NCBI GenBank assembly: GCA_029906195.1
Contig: JARWSJ010000001.1
Span: forward strand, 1,736,001 to 1,800,000
Source of the DNA: Chitinophagaceae bacterium 26-R-25
GTDB taxonomy: Bacteria; Bacteroidota; Bacteroidia; Chitinophagales; Chitinophagaceae
Direction of reading: 5' to 3'
DNA: 64,000 bases
Shown piece after piece: positions 8,283 to 17,546 of the stretch. A program made the position numbers and the translations under genes. The stretch's first letter is position 1. Each line of letters begins with the position of its first letter. The notes beneath the pieces were generated by a model. That model was not told the DNA's origin, searched no databases, and saw only the letters and a program-made list of their open reading frames with translations.

Positions 8283-9353
8283 ATGAACGAAAATCTTTTG
8301 TCTTTAATAGGAAAAGAAAATGAAGGTTTACTATCTCATGTTTGCAAAACCATTCCGAAGGAACAACTGCATCTCCCCTCGCCGGATTTTGTAGACAAGA
8401 TATTTTCTATCTCAAATCGCAACCCGCAGGTATTACGCAACCTCCAGTCAATGTATGGCCATGGCCGTTTGGCAAATACAGGATATGTGTCCATACTTCC
8501 TGTCGACCAGGGAATAGAACACAGTGCCGGTGCATCCTTTGCAGCCAATCCAATGTATTTTGACCCTGAGAACATTGTAAAACTTGCTATTGAAGGTGGC
8601 TGTAATGCGGTCGCCACAACTATTGGGGCGCTTGGTATCGTATCCAGAAAATATGCGCACAAAATTCCGTTTATTGTAAAGCTCAATCACAATGAACTAT
8701 TGAGCTATCCCAATAAAGCGGAGCAGATCATGTTTGGTTCCGTGAAAGATGCATGGAACCTGGGCGCCGCAGCTGTCGGGGCCACGGTTTACTTTGGCTC
8801 TGATGATGCAACACGTGAGATCATAGAAGTGGCAAAAGTTTTTGAACAGGCACACGAGCTCGGAATGGCCACCATTCTCTGGTGCTATTTGCGCAACAAC
8901 GCGTTTAAAAAAGACGGCGTGGATTACCATGTATCAGCCGACCTGACCGGGCAGGCGAATCATATTGGAACCACTATCCAGGCGGATATCATCAAACAAA
9001 AATTACCGGAAAACAACGGCGGCTATAAAGCTTTGAACACGGGCAACAGCTCCTACGGCAAACTGGACGAACGTATCTACACGCAACTTACTTCCGATAA
9101 TCCGATCGACCTCTGTCGCTACCAGGTTATCAACTGCTATAACGGACGTGCCGGATTGATCAATTCCGGCGGAGCCTCTTCCGGCGAAAGCGATAAAAAG
9201 CAGGCAGTCCTTACGGCCATCGTCAACAAACGTGCAGGCGGCACCGGTTTGATATCCGGCAGAAAAGCCTTTCAGCGGCCTTTCAATGAAGGCGTAGAAA
9301 TGTTGAACGCCATACAGGATGTGTATTTGAATAAGGACGTAACCATTGCGTGA
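8283..9353 (+). CDS. fbaB: Class I fructose-bisphosphate aldolase (FbaB/DhnA type)
   Basis: 356 residues. It splits fructose 1,6-bisphosphate into dihydroxyacetone phosphate and glyceraldehyde 3-phosphate through a Schiff-base lysine. Family marks: [17 protein letters not shown] (about 68-84), [21 protein letters not shown], the [13 protein letters not shown] segment, [11 protein letters not shown], and the phosphate-binding INSGGASSG and [15 protein letters not shown] near the C-terminus. Length fits the FbaB branch, not the short archaeal branch. It is monocistronic. The TGA stop is the first triplet of an aactgaat arm. Confidence 0.92.
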   Translation: MNENLLSLIGKENEGLLSHVCKTIPKEQLHLPSPDFVDKIFSISNRNPQVLRNLQSMYGHGRLANTGYVSILPVDQGIEHSAGASFAANPMYFDPENIVKLAIEGGCNAVATTIGALGIVSRKYAHKIPFIVKLNHNELLSYPNKAEQIMFGSVKDAWNLGAAAVGATVYFGSDDATREIIEVAKVFEQAHELGMATILWCYLRNNAFKKDGVDYHVSADLTGQANHIGTTIQADIIKQKLPENNGGYKALNTGNSSYGKLDERIYTQLTSDNPIDLCRYQVINCYNGRAGLINSGGASSGESDKKQAVLTAIVNKRAGGTGLISGRKAFQRPFNEGVEMLNAIQDVYLNKDVTIA

Positions 9354-9513
9354 CCGAATAACTGAATAACTGAATAACTGATGGTCGCTAAACGGCGAAC
9401 ACCTGACGCCTAACGCGGGGTCGCTCTGCGTTAGGCGTTAGGCATTCTGCGTTTAGCGTTTGGCACCTTTAGGGTACACCTCAGTTAATCAGTTATTCAG
9501 TTATTCAATTATT
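9351..9513. repeat. Nested inverted repeat: aactgaat arms enclosing aacgcctaacgc arms
   Basis: Outer arms 9351-9382 and 9481-9513; inner arms 9387-9416 and 9428-9457 of the class seen at 6338-6417. The same two repeat classes are nested in the same order at two unrelated sites. They fill most of the 330-base gap between the aldolase and HU genes; the remainder carries the HU promoter. Confidence 0.8.
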
Positions 9514-9623
9514 GCTCTAATGGTTTCCATTTATTGCACAATTTTTCCATATAACCGTTATTGTACTTGATTTTCATCAAAAAAAATATAATCTTGTAAC
9601 TCTGTATGAAAAAGAGAGTGCCA

Positions 9624-9657
9624 TTTGTACAAAACATGCCGGACTCTCTTATATTTG
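9624..9657 (+). promoter_or_regulatory. Bacteroidota-type promoter for the HU gene
   Basis: TTTG at 9624-9627 and TATATTTG at 9650-9657 (exact TAnnTTTG), spacer 22 bases, ending 27 bases before the ATG. The spacer length equals that of the DUF1599 promoter in this window. Confidence 0.65.
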
Positions 9658-9683
9658 TCTTTTAACCATTAAAATCTCAAACG

Positions 9684-9953
9684 ATGAACAAAGCTGATTT
9701 GATCGACAAACTAGCGTCAGACGCAGGTATTAGCAAAAAAGAAGCAGGTGCAGTAATCGATTCTTTTACTGATGCCGTTACTAAAACTTTGAAAAAAGGT
9801 GACAAAGTTACCCTTGTAGGTTTTGGTACTTTCTCTGTTTCTAAACGTGCAGCACGCACTGGTAGAAACCCACAAACTGGCGCTACCATTAAGATCAAAG
9901 CAAAGAAAGTAGCGAAATTTAAAGCTGGTAAAGAGTTGTCTGAGAAAATATAA
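9684..9953 (+). CDS. HU-family DNA-binding protein
   Basis: 89 residues, typical HU length. It binds and bends DNA as a dimer and compacts the nucleoid. Visible marks are MNKADLIDKLASDAGISKKEA at the N-terminus, VTLVGFGTFSVSKRAAR in the body strands, the GRNPQTG arm signature with its intercalating proline, and the lysine-rich end KAKKVAKFKAGKELSEKI. It has its own strong promoter match and a clear intrinsic terminator, as expected for an abundant nucleoid protein. Confidence 0.95.
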   Translation: MNKADLIDKLASDAGISKKEAGAVIDSFTDAVTKTLKKGDKVTLVGFGTFSVSKRAARTGRNPQTGATIKIKAKKVAKFKAGKELSEKI

Positions 9954-9971
9954 ATTAAGTTGCTTGAAAAT

Positions 9972-10003
9972 AAAGGAGGCCCGAAAGGTCTCCTTTATTT
10001 TTT
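9972..10003 (+). terminator. Intrinsic terminator of the HU gene
   Basis: aaaggaggcc-cgaaa-ggtctccttt stem followed by attttttt, 19 bases after the HU stop. Confidence 0.85.
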
Positions 10004-10172
10004 GCCCCCGATCGAGGAATAGGAATTAGGAATTAGAAATTAGAAATTAAGAATTCTCTAATGGCAACATTGGTTTTTGAATTCGTGCTTCCAACGACTT
10101 TACATAAGAGAAATGCTACAACACAAACCCCTCGTAGCACAGAATGCATTTTCAACTTTCAACTTTCAACTT

Positions 10173-10655
10173 TCAATTTTCAACTCTCCTATACTTCTCC
10201 TCAATCACCCGATCCACGCCCAGCGAATCAATCTTCTCAACGCCGCGCTGGATCAAGGTATCGCTGTTTATGGTGAGTGTGAAATGAAAGTCATTGTTCT
10301 CCCAACCCCTGGCATTGCAGTACTCAAGATGTTCTGAATAGTTTTCACCTTCCAGCTTATAGGAGCCGCTGCCCGCGTCGAATACAGCTGTTGAATCTTT
10401 TCCGCCAGAAAGATCATGTTTGAAAAATGCAAAATGACTTTGATTGAACATCTTGATCAGCTGCTGATTTTTTACGGGAAATGTAACAACTGTATCTTGC
10501 TTTGTAATTGACAAAGCGGAGACTAGTTGCCATGTACCCTCAAGCGTTTTGCCCTCAACTGGTTTGTTGTTTGGCGACTTGCAATAAAACAACAAGGCGC
10601 TGCAAAGAAGCGCTACAGCGAAAGAATATTTCATGATTGTAAGAAAGTATTTCAT
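10173..10655 (-). CDS. Small secreted or lipoprotein with lipocalin-like fold
   Basis: 160 residues (a second Met at 10634 is an equally good start). The N-terminal hydrophobic helix ends in LLFYC, a weak lipobox, so a lipoprotein is possible but not certain. The mature part has the 'L-E-G-T-W-Q-L-V' opening (EGKTLEGTWQLVSAL) and the closing DTLIQRG... of lipocalin-like domains found in many small Bacteroidota lipoproteins. Function unknown. The last residues VEN and the TGA are encoded within an aattgaaa repeat arm (10150-10190), here present as a single unpaired arm. Confidence 0.65.
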   Translation of the reverse strand: MKYFLTIMKYSFAVALLCSALLFYCKSPNNKPVEGKTLEGTWQLVSALSITKQDTVVTFPVKNQQLIKMFNQSHFAFFKHDLSGGKDSTAVFDAGSGSYKLEGENYSEHLEYCNARGWENNDFHFTLTINSDTLIQRGVEKIDSLGVDRVIEEKYRRVEN

Positions 10656-10711
10656 CTATAGTGACCTGGGTTTTCATTTTGTAACGATTCTTTGTGTTAG
10701 ACCCGAATCTT

Positions 10712-10807
10712 TACCACTAAGGCACTGAGAGCATTAAGTTTCACTAAGGGTTGTTCAAAATTGAAGCCCTCCTTAGTGAACCTTGTGTCCTTTGTTTCTT
10801 AGTGGTG
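10712..10807. repeat. Paired inverted arms (accactaagg type)
   Basis: Arm A 10712-10750 (ttaccactaaggcactgaga...) faces arm B 10769-10807 (...ccttagtgaaccttgtgtcc...ttagtggt). The loop is about 18 bases. It lies just beyond the 3' end of the rubredoxin-tailed gene. Confidence 0.7.
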
Positions 10808-10817
10808 AAAAAAATCT

Positions 10818-12302
10818 TCAGCGTTCTACATGTCGCAAAGGCAAAGCAAGTTCGACAAAGCCAGTCAAAGGTTCTTCGCACAAAGAGCAGCAATAACTGG
10901 CAGGCAATTTCGAAAAAGCTGTCCCAGCCTCAATTCCCTGGGCCTCATCACCTGAAACTTCATCATATATCGTCATGCATTTGCTGCACTGATGCACTTT
11001 CTGTTCTAAAGGTGCTGCGGGTTGTAGAAGCGGTGTCGACTGGTGGCTCTGTAAAACATTTACAGCACTGGTTTTCTCATAATATAGTTTGCTCAATGAA
11101 ACAAGATAAACACCAAGATGATCTTTCTCCACGTTCTCACGGAACAGTACCACCTCACCGGAATTAGGATTAAAATCTTTCGTGTATAAAATATCATATC
11201 GCTCTAAGGACTTCAAACGACTTGCATTTTTGATATCACATTTTCTGATCACTACAGAACCGAACAAACCAGTTCTTGCTTTTACTTTAATGCTAAAACA
11301 CAAACCATAAGTCCGAACATCTTCCTTGTCAAAATAGCGGATGATGTGACGCTTCAATATCAATGCGTCTTCGCTGTTGTCCTCAACAATCCAGTTCAAT
11401 TCATTGGCAGCGTGGCGCACATTGATCCGGTATTTTCCAAGCACATAATCCCACAAACTACGATGTGCCGCATCAATGTTTTTAATGATAACAGACTTCC
11501 ACGGCGTTGCATAAAACTGCCCCACTTTTGTTTCCATACAGATTGTACAGAGGTCTTTCAGAAAGGGCACAGAAAACTCCTCATCCCTTTTGTAAATGCC
11601 CAGCCAGTAATAGTTTCCCTGCCTATTGAATCCTTCATAGTAGGGCAAATGAAAGGAAGGCAATTGCAAATCTTTCTGCACGTTTCGTCCGATGTAACTT
11701 ATCTGCTTCTTAACCAGATTAAAAAGCTTTTGACCGTCACCTGTTTCGGAGATCATTGCAAATGCATCATCCAAAAGTATCTTCTCTACAGCTTTCGTTA
11801 CTGCCCCAATATCATTTGTGTAAATTTCCTCTGGCCAGCAAAACAATGTGTTTGTCCGGGGAAAACGAATGTACAGAAACCAGTAATGGCGCTGCGTTGT
11901 AGCGATCCAGTTAATATTGCTCGTAAAGAATGGAATGAACGTTTGATTGTAATCACAGATGCTCACTTTCAATTTATGCGATGCATCCAGCATATTGAAT
12001 ACATCTTTGTAAATGCCTTCCGAAAGCCATGTGTCGTTTATAAAAATATCTGCTGCCGGGTAAGAGCTGGTGATATTTGGCGTGGCATCTTTCAGCAGCG
12101 AATAAGCAATCTTATTTTTTTTGCAGGTATCTGCAAACGTTTTGTAATGCTTTACAGGCACGTCTATTATCAACTGCTGGCGCTGACCAAACTTTACTTC
12201 TTTCACCTGTGACAACTCAGCCACAGTAAGCACTTCAAACAAGTGCCCCGGCGAAATAATTCCTCCGGTAAAATTGATAATGATCGTTTCTGTTTTCTTC
12301 AT
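10818..12302 (-). CDS. Rubredoxin-tailed protein with degenerate nitrite/sulfite reductase-like region
   Basis: 494 residues from the Met at 12302; the frame is open 48 bases further up, but the upstream part comes from a repeat arm. The N-terminal segment (TGGIISPGHLFEVLTVAEL, VKEVKFGQRQQLIIDVP) looks like the ferredoxin-like half-domain of siroheme nitrite/sulfite reductases. The cysteine pairs that hold siroheme and [4Fe-4S] in NirB are absent. The last about 55 residues are a rubredoxin: CSKCMTIYDEV...GTAFSKLPASYCCSLC, with the CxxC...CxxC iron ligands. It is the last gene of the minus-strand nitrate cluster. An electron-transfer role to nitrate or nitrite reductase is inferred; the mechanism is unknown. 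Confidence 0.75.
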   Translation of the reverse strand: MKKTETIIINFTGGIISPGHLFEVLTVAELSQVKEVKFGQRQQLIIDVPVKHYKTFADTCKKNKIAYSLLKDATPNITSSYPAADIFINDTWLSEGIYKDVFNMLDASHKLKVSICDYNQTFIPFFTSNINWIATTQRHYWFLYIRFPRTNTLFCWPEEIYTNDIGAVTKAVEKILLDDAFAMISETGDGQKLFNLVKKQISYIGRNVQKDLQLPSFHLPYYEGFNRQGNYYWLGIYKRDEEFSVPFLKDLCTICMETKVGQFYATPWKSVIIKNIDAAHRSLWDYVLGKYRINVRHAANELNWIVEDNSEDALILKRHIIRYFDKEDVRTYGLCFSIKVKARTGLFGSVVIRKCDIKNASRLKSLERYDILYTKDFNPNSGEVVLFRENVEKDHLGVYLVSLSKLYYEKTSAVNVLQSHQSTPLLQPAAPLEQKVHQCSKCMTIYDEVSGDEAQGIEAGTAFSKLPASYCCSLCEEPLTGFVELALPLRHVER

Positions 12303-12324
12303 AATGATGATTTTGGGAGAGAAA

Positions 12325-12450
12325 GAACGCAGATTTTCATGATTGATCAAGATTTTTTGATTTGAGATTTGAGATTTTGACGTTCATCATATTGTCATCG
12401 TCAATTATCAGATCATCACAAATCATGACAATCATGAAAATCTGCGTTCC
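12325..12450. repeat. Paired inverted arms (gaacgcagattttcatga type)
   Basis: Arm A begins at 12325 and runs into tttgagatttgag; arm B ends with tcatgaaaatctgcgttc at 12450. The element lies between the nitrate reductase and rubredoxin genes on the same strand. The nitrate reductase stop is 6 bases from arm B. Confidence 0.75.
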
Positions 12451-12455
12451 TCTTC

Positions 12456-15400
12456 TCATTTTTGGCCAACGGCCTCCAACACGCCATTCACTTCCCGTTC
12501 TAAAATGGCTTGCACTTCAGGTCTGCAGCTGCCGCAGCCCTGCCCTGCACCTGTTGCCTGGCAAAGTCTTCCGAGATCTTTAAATCCTTCTTTTATTTTA
12601 TTGCAAATGTTTCCTTCACCCACACTTCCGCAAGAGCAAACCAATTTTCCTAAAACCGGTTCTGCCTTTTTACCAGAGCGTAACAACTGCAAACGCTTCT
12701 CAGACAACTCAATTTTGTTAGCGATCAAATCCTTAAACTCCAAAAACTCCGAACGATCACCAATCAAAATGGCACCTATCAATCTGTCGTTATGAATCAC
12801 ACATTTCTTATAATAGCGTTTTGCTTTATCAATGAACACAACCTCTTCGTATGCCGGATCTTTGGGCGTTTCAACGGTTCCAAGCGAACAAATATCTGCA
12901 CCATGCAACTTCAAAATATTCATGAAAAGTGAACCTTTATAATAGTTGGAAATATCGCCGCTTAAATGTTTCGCAACTATTTCAGCCTGTTGTTCTGCAG
13001 CAGCAGTGATCCCGTATAGAACACCTTTAAACTCGGCGATCTCGCCGATTGCATACACCGATGGATCATTCGTTTGCAGATACTCATTCACCACAACACC
13101 CCGTACACAGGTCAGCTCACATGCTTTTGCGAGTTCAATGTTCGGCGTGGTTCCTATACTCATCACAACGGCCTGGCACTCGATTGTGCGACCACTTTTC
13201 AATTTTACACCTTCGAGTTTTTTATTACCAAGAAATCTTTCTATTTCATCGTTGAACAAAATATCAATCTTGCGGTCGGCAAGTTCTTCCTGCAGCAAGC
13301 GGCTTCCCAATTCATCCAACTGCCTGTCCATCAACTTCGATGAACGTTGCATTAAGATCACTTCAAAATTCATCTCCGTAAGGGATGCAGCCATTTCAAT
13401 ACCCAACAAACCGCCGCCAACAACAATCACTTTACCATTTACAGGATCAATATGCTTTTTGAAATTGTCAGCATCTACCCTGCTGCGCATGGTGAAAATT
13501 CCTTTCAACGCCGGTGTGTCACGCAGTATGGCAGCGCGACTGCCGGTTGCCATTAAAAGGACATCGTAAGAATGAAATTTACCATTGCTATCCGTCACCA
13601 GCTTATTGACGCGATCAATATGCGTAATGCTTATGCCCTGGAAATACTCAATATCATGTTCGATCACTTCTTCTGTTGTCATCTTCACCAACTGGTTCCA
13701 CTTTTGGGTACCACTTACGTAATCCGGCAACATTACCCGGTTGTAAAACGGCAAGTCTTCCTTACTGAAAACCTTTATTTCATCAGTGTTGTTTACTGCA
13801 CGATAGCTTCTTACAAAGCCATGCGCACCAGCACCGGCGCCAATTACGATGATCTTTTGTTTTGGCTTTTTATATTTCTTAACCTCCACTGCAGTGAACT
13901 TAAAATCAGGTTGCAGCGAAGTTGGATCAAGCAAAGTATGCGTGAGATTATTGGCACGATTCAAATCGCTGTTGAGAATTTTACCCCAATGCATTGGCAG
14001 GAAAACGACACCACGCTTAATGCTCGTTGTCAGTTTTGCTTTTACTCTTACATTACCATTACGGTTGGTTATCTCAACAATATCATCCTCTGAAATGTCT
14101 CTTGTAAATGCATCATCAGGATGAATTTCTAAAAATGCATTTGCAATGTGTTGTTTCAGTTTGTTTACTTTTCCCGTCTTGCTCATCGTGTGCCATTGAT
14201 CGCGAATTCTGCCCGTAGTCAGGATCAGCGGCAGTTCAGGACTCACCGGCTCTGAAGTATTCTCATCATTCACGGCATGAATGATCGCTTTTTTCGAAGG
14301 CGTGTGAAACCGGTGGTCAGTAAACAAACGCTTTGTCCCCTGCTCAGTATCGCCGTTGTATGGCCATTGTACCGTTCTGTTGCGTTTGATAATGTCGTAC
14401 GATAAAGCACTGATATCAATGCTCGTGCCTTTTGTTATCTGGCAATGTTCGTTGTAAATTTCTTCGAACGAATTGTAATCAAAACCGTGATAGCCCATTT
14501 TTTGCGCAAAGCGGCAAATGATCTCTGCATCCGGCAATGCTTCACCCGGCGGCGTTACAAGCTTGGATAAATAACTGATGCGACGTTCTGCATTTGTCAT
14601 CGTACCTTCTTTTTCCGTCCACGCAGCTGCAGGCAAGATCACATCTGCATACTGTATAGTTTCTGGCTTGGAAGAAATTTCCTGCACCACTACAAACTTT
14701 GCTTTCTTTAATGCGGCTTCTGCTTTGCGCACATCAGGCAGGCTCAGCAAAGGGTTGGTACACATGATCCATATTGCTTTCAACTTTCCTGACTCCAATG
14801 CTTCAAACATTTCCGTTGCGGTCAAACCACGTTTGTCAGATATTTTTTTGCCACCCCAAAATTCTTCTACCTCTTTCCTGTGGAGAGGATTGGCGAGGTC
14901 ACGGTGCGCAGGTAAAATATTGGCTAGTCCGCCTACTTCGCGACCGCCCATCGCGTTTGGCTGGCCGGTCAATGAAAGCGGGCCACTGCCTGGTTTTCCT
15001 ATTTTTCCGGTAATCAGATTAAGGTTGATGAGACTTAAGTTTTTATCAACACCAATCACACTCTGGTTCAACCCCATCGTCCACATCGTGATAAAACTTT
15101 TTGATGCACCGATGTATGCCGCAGCTTTTCGAATGTCCTCTGCGGGAACGCCGCAAATGATGGCTGCTTCTTCAATACTCCGTTCCATTACTTTAGCAGC
15201 ATACTTTTCAAAACCCTCAGTGTGATGATGCACAAAGGATGCATCGATATCGCCTTGTTCAACCAGCACTCTTCCAATGGCGTGATGCAACACAATGTCA
15301 GTACCCGGATTCAATTGCAAATGCAAAGTCGCCAGCGAGCAGGTCTGCGTTACACGAGGGTCGCTTACAATGATGACGAGGTTTGGATTTGCAGCTTTTG

Positions 15401-15965
15401 CCGCTTCTACTCTTCTCCACAATATAGGATGGCACCATGCAGGATTTGCGCCGGCAACAAAGATGCAATCTGTCAACTCAATATCATCATAACAAACAGG
15501 AACGGAATCTTCGCCCAATGATTTTTTGTAAGCTGCGACAGCGCTGCTCATGCACAACCTTGAGTTGGTGTCTATATTGTTGCTGCCTATAAAGCCCTTG
15601 ATGAGTTTGTTTACAACATAATATTCTTCTGTTAAGCATTGTCCCGAAGCATAGAACGCAACCGCTTCCGGACCAAACTTTTCTATGATCGTAGAAAATA
15701 CAGCAGCTGTTCTTTCCAATGCCTGATCCCATGAAACACGCTGCCTCGGAAGATTTTTATTGTAGCGCATTTCAGGGTACAACAACCTGTCGGATGTGTC
15801 CATCACGGTGTAATGCAGGTTCATGCCTTTGGAACAAAGCATGCCCTTATTCACCGGATGGTCCTTATCCCCTTCTACATGCAACTTTCCGTCGCGGTCC
15901 TTATGAACGATAATTCCGCAACCTACTCCGCAGTAGCAACAAGTTGTTTTGATAGATTCTGACAT
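12456..15965 (-). CDS. Assimilatory nitrate reductase fused to NAD(P)H-type flavoprotein and BFD domain
   Basis: 1169 residues. Residues 1-about 690 are a bis-MGD molybdoenzyme of the NasC/NapA type, with the N-terminal [4Fe-4S] ligands C9, C12, C16 and C44, and a C-terminal molybdopterin dinucleotide domain (LILTTGRIRDQWHTMSKTG). Residues about 700-1100 are an FAD/NAD-binding domain like NasB or the front of NirB (IIVIGAGAGAHG, MATGSRA, VIVVGGGLLGIE, AIGEIAEF). The end is a BFD-like [2Fe-2S] domain (CSCG...CQATGAGQGCGSC). Reduction of cytoplasmic nitrate to nitrite on one chain is inferred. No twin-arginine or signal peptide is present, which fits a cytoplasmic enzyme. The fusion makes a separate reductase subunit unnecessary. 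Confidence 0.9.
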   Translation of the reverse strand: MSESIKTTCCYCGVGCGIIVHKDRDGKLHVEGDKDHPVNKGMLCSKGMNLHYTVMDTSDRLLYPEMRYNKNLPRQRVSWDQALERTAAVFSTIIEKFGPEAVAFYASGQCLTEEYYVVNKLIKGFIGSNNIDTNSRLCMSSAVAAYKKSLGEDSVPVCYDDIELTDCIFVAGANPAWCHPILWRRVEAAKAANPNLVIIVSDPRVTQTCSLATLHLQLNPGTDIVLHHAIGRVLVEQGDIDASFVHHHTEGFEKYAAKVMERSIEEAAIICGVPAEDIRKAAAYIGASKSFITMWTMGLNQSVIGVDKNLSLINLNLITGKIGKPGSGPLSLTGQPNAMGGREVGGLANILPAHRDLANPLHRKEVEEFWGGKKISDKRGLTATEMFEALESGKLKAIWIMCTNPLLSLPDVRKAEAALKKAKFVVVQEISSKPETIQYADVILPAAAWTEKEGTMTNAERRISYLSKLVTPPGEALPDAEIICRFAQKMGYHGFDYNSFEEIYNEHCQITKGTSIDISALSYDIIKRNRTVQWPYNGDTEQGTKRLFTDHRFHTPSKKAIIHAVNDENTSEPVSPELPLILTTGRIRDQWHTMSKTGKVNKLKQHIANAFLEIHPDDAFTRDISEDDIVEITNRNGNVRVKAKLTTSIKRGVVFLPMHWGKILNSDLNRANNLTHTLLDPTSLQPDFKFTAVEVKKYKKPKQKIIVIGAGAGAHGFVRSYRAVNNTDEIKVFSKEDLPFYNRVMLPDYVSGTQKWNQLVKMTTEEVIEHDIEYFQGISITHIDRVNKLVTDSNGKFHSYDVLLMATGSRAAILRDTPALKGIFTMRSRVDADNFKKHIDPVNGKVIVVGGGLLGIEMAASLTEMNFEVILMQRSSKLMDRQLDELGSRLLQEELADRKIDILFNDEIERFLGNKKLEGVKLKSGRTIECQAVVMSIGTTPNIELAKACELTCVRGVVVNEYLQTNDPSVYAIGEIAEFKGVLYGITAAAEQQAEIVAKHLSGDISNYYKGSLFMNILKLHGADICSLGTVETPKDPAYEEVVFIDKAKRYYKKCVIHNDRLIGAILIGDRSEFLEFKDLIANKIELSEKRLQLLRSGKKAEPVLGKLVCSCGSVGEGNICNKIKEGFKDLGRLCQATGAGQGCGSCRPEVQAILEREVNGVLEAVGQK

Positions 15966-15978
15966 GTAATTTATTTTG

Positions 15979-16150
15979 GCACACAGATGACACTGATTTA
16001 ACTGATTTACACGGATTTTTTCGTTTGGTAAACTATTTTACAGGAAGCCTAAATCTTTCAACAATTCAGCTATTCAGTTACTCAGTTATTCGGTTATTCA
16101 GTTATTCAGTTAAAAAATCCGTGTAGATCAGTCTAATCCGTGTCATCTGC
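15979..16150. repeat. Inverted arms (acacagatgacactgattt type) with an inner aactgaat-class arm
   Basis: Arm A 15979-16022 faces arm B 16112-16150 (aaaaaatccgtgtag...gtgtcatctg). A single, unpaired aactgaat-class arm sits between them at 16060-16111. The block fills the gap upstream of the nitrate reductase gene. Confidence 0.65.
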
Positions 16151-16160
16151 CTGCTATGTT

Positions 16161-17468
16161 TCAAGCTGTCTCCAGTGCCACCTCAAGTTTGCCCACTTCA
16201 ACCTCTTCTTCTTTCTTCCTGAATCTTGTGCACAATATCACAATCGATGCGGCCATTACTATAAAACCAATGTAAGTGAACGCATCTATATAAGTGATCG
16301 ATTTTGATTTGAATAAGAACCCGAACATCATTCCTCCAAGATTTCCACCCGCCCCAACGATGCCACTTATCAACCCGACATTCTTTTCATTGATGAACGG
16401 AACAATGCCGTAAGTCGCGCCATTGGCCATTTTCAGGAACAACGCAAATGTGAGCATCGAAGTGATCGCAACAATCAAAGTACCGGCCTGTGCAAACAAT
16501 ATCAAACCAATTCCTTCCAGCAACAACACGAATGCAAGCAACAACCCTTTACCACGCATCCCGTATTTGGCACCCGTTTTATCAGATACAATGCCGCCCA
16601 ATGCCCTGGCAAAAAGATTCATGAATCCAAAAATTCCTGCCCAAAAACCAGCCGAACTTTGCGATAATTTGAAAGTGTCAACAAAGTGAAGTGACGCCAC
16701 ATTATCAAAAGTTATTTCCATCCCAAAACACATTGCATAGGCAATAGTCAACGCCCATATTCTCCAATCTTTTAAAACCGAGTAATCTGTTTTTCCTTTT
16801 GACACATTGTAACCTACCTCATCGAAGTTGCCGTTGGGCGTGTCTTTCGTGAATTTGTAGTAAAGAAATGCGGCGACCAGCATCATGACGCCGGGCAAAA
16901 TCATCGCATATCTCCATGCCTCACTTTTTGTGTAGCCCGCGCCAACGATAGCGGCGAAAATCAACGGCATTACCATGTTTGTTACACCACCGCCGAGGTT
17001 GCCCCAACCACCGGCAACTGCATTGGCAGTTCCTTTTATTTTTGGCGCAAACATCATGGAAGTGTGAAACTGAGTGATAACAAATGAAGAACCTATAACA
17101 CCAATGGCCAACCGAAACAATAAAAATGTAGTGTAGTCGTGTGCCAGTCCTACCAGGAACACTGGCAATGAACCCACCAAAAGCAGTCTGATTGCTGTTT
17201 TGCGCGGTCCCCAGATATCGCACAGCTTACCTATGATCAACCTCGCGATGATAGTAGATGATACAGAAGCGATGATGATATTCCCAACCTGCGATTTCGT
17301 CAAACCAAGATCTTCACGAATTGTAGGCATCAAAGGCGCAAGACCGAACCATCCGAAAAAACAGACGAAGAACATCAGCCACGTAATGTGGAAGCTGCGC
17401 ATTTGCACCGACTTAATGCTGAATATGTTGAGTTTCTCTAAAGGCTTATTATTAATTGTGGGCTGCAT
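16161..17468 (-). CDS. narK: NarK/NasA-type nitrate/nitrite MFS transporter
   Basis: 435 residues from the Met at 17468; the open frame extends to 17546, but that extension lacks similarity to the family and the MQPTINN start precedes a normal short cytoplasmic tail. Twelve hydrophobic segments. Both nitrate-signature glycine motifs are present: GGWGNLGGGVTN in the first half and GAGGNLGGMMFG in the second. An arginine occurs in transmembrane segment 4-5 context (FLLFRLAIG). It should import nitrate or exchange nitrate and nitrite across the inner membrane for the neighbouring reductases. Confidence 0.9.
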   Translation of the reverse strand: MQPTINNKPLEKLNIFSIKSVQMRSFHITWLMFFVCFFGWFGLAPLMPTIREDLGLTKSQVGNIIIASVSSTIIARLIIGKLCDIWGPRKTAIRLLLVGSLPVFLVGLAHDYTTFLLFRLAIGVIGSSFVITQFHTSMMFAPKIKGTANAVAGGWGNLGGGVTNMVMPLIFAAIVGAGYTKSEAWRYAMILPGVMMLVAAFLYYKFTKDTPNGNFDEVGYNVSKGKTDYSVLKDWRIWALTIAYAMCFGMEITFDNVASLHFVDTFKLSQSSAGFWAGIFGFMNLFARALGGIVSDKTGAKYGMRGKGLLLAFVLLLEGIGLILFAQAGTLIVAITSMLTFALFLKMANGATYGIVPFINEKNVGLISGIVGAGGNLGGMMFGFLFKSKSITYIDAFTYIGFIVMAASIVILCTRFRKKEEEVEVGKLEVALETA

Positions 17469-17546
17469 ACTTAGTAGTTTGAAAAGTGTGTAATAAACAC
17501 ATATGGAAGCAATCGTGCATGGCAGGCAATCGGAAACGCGGAGCAA

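Noticed and set aside
9351-9513. Tandem short repeats considered as a CRISPR array
   Set aside because: Units are 8 bases, abut each other without unique spacers, and are mirrored as inverted arms; no cas genes are present.
12456-15965. Many long plus-strand frames opposite the nitrate reductase
   Set aside because: Antisense shadows of a confidently identified gene with full family motifs on the minus strand.
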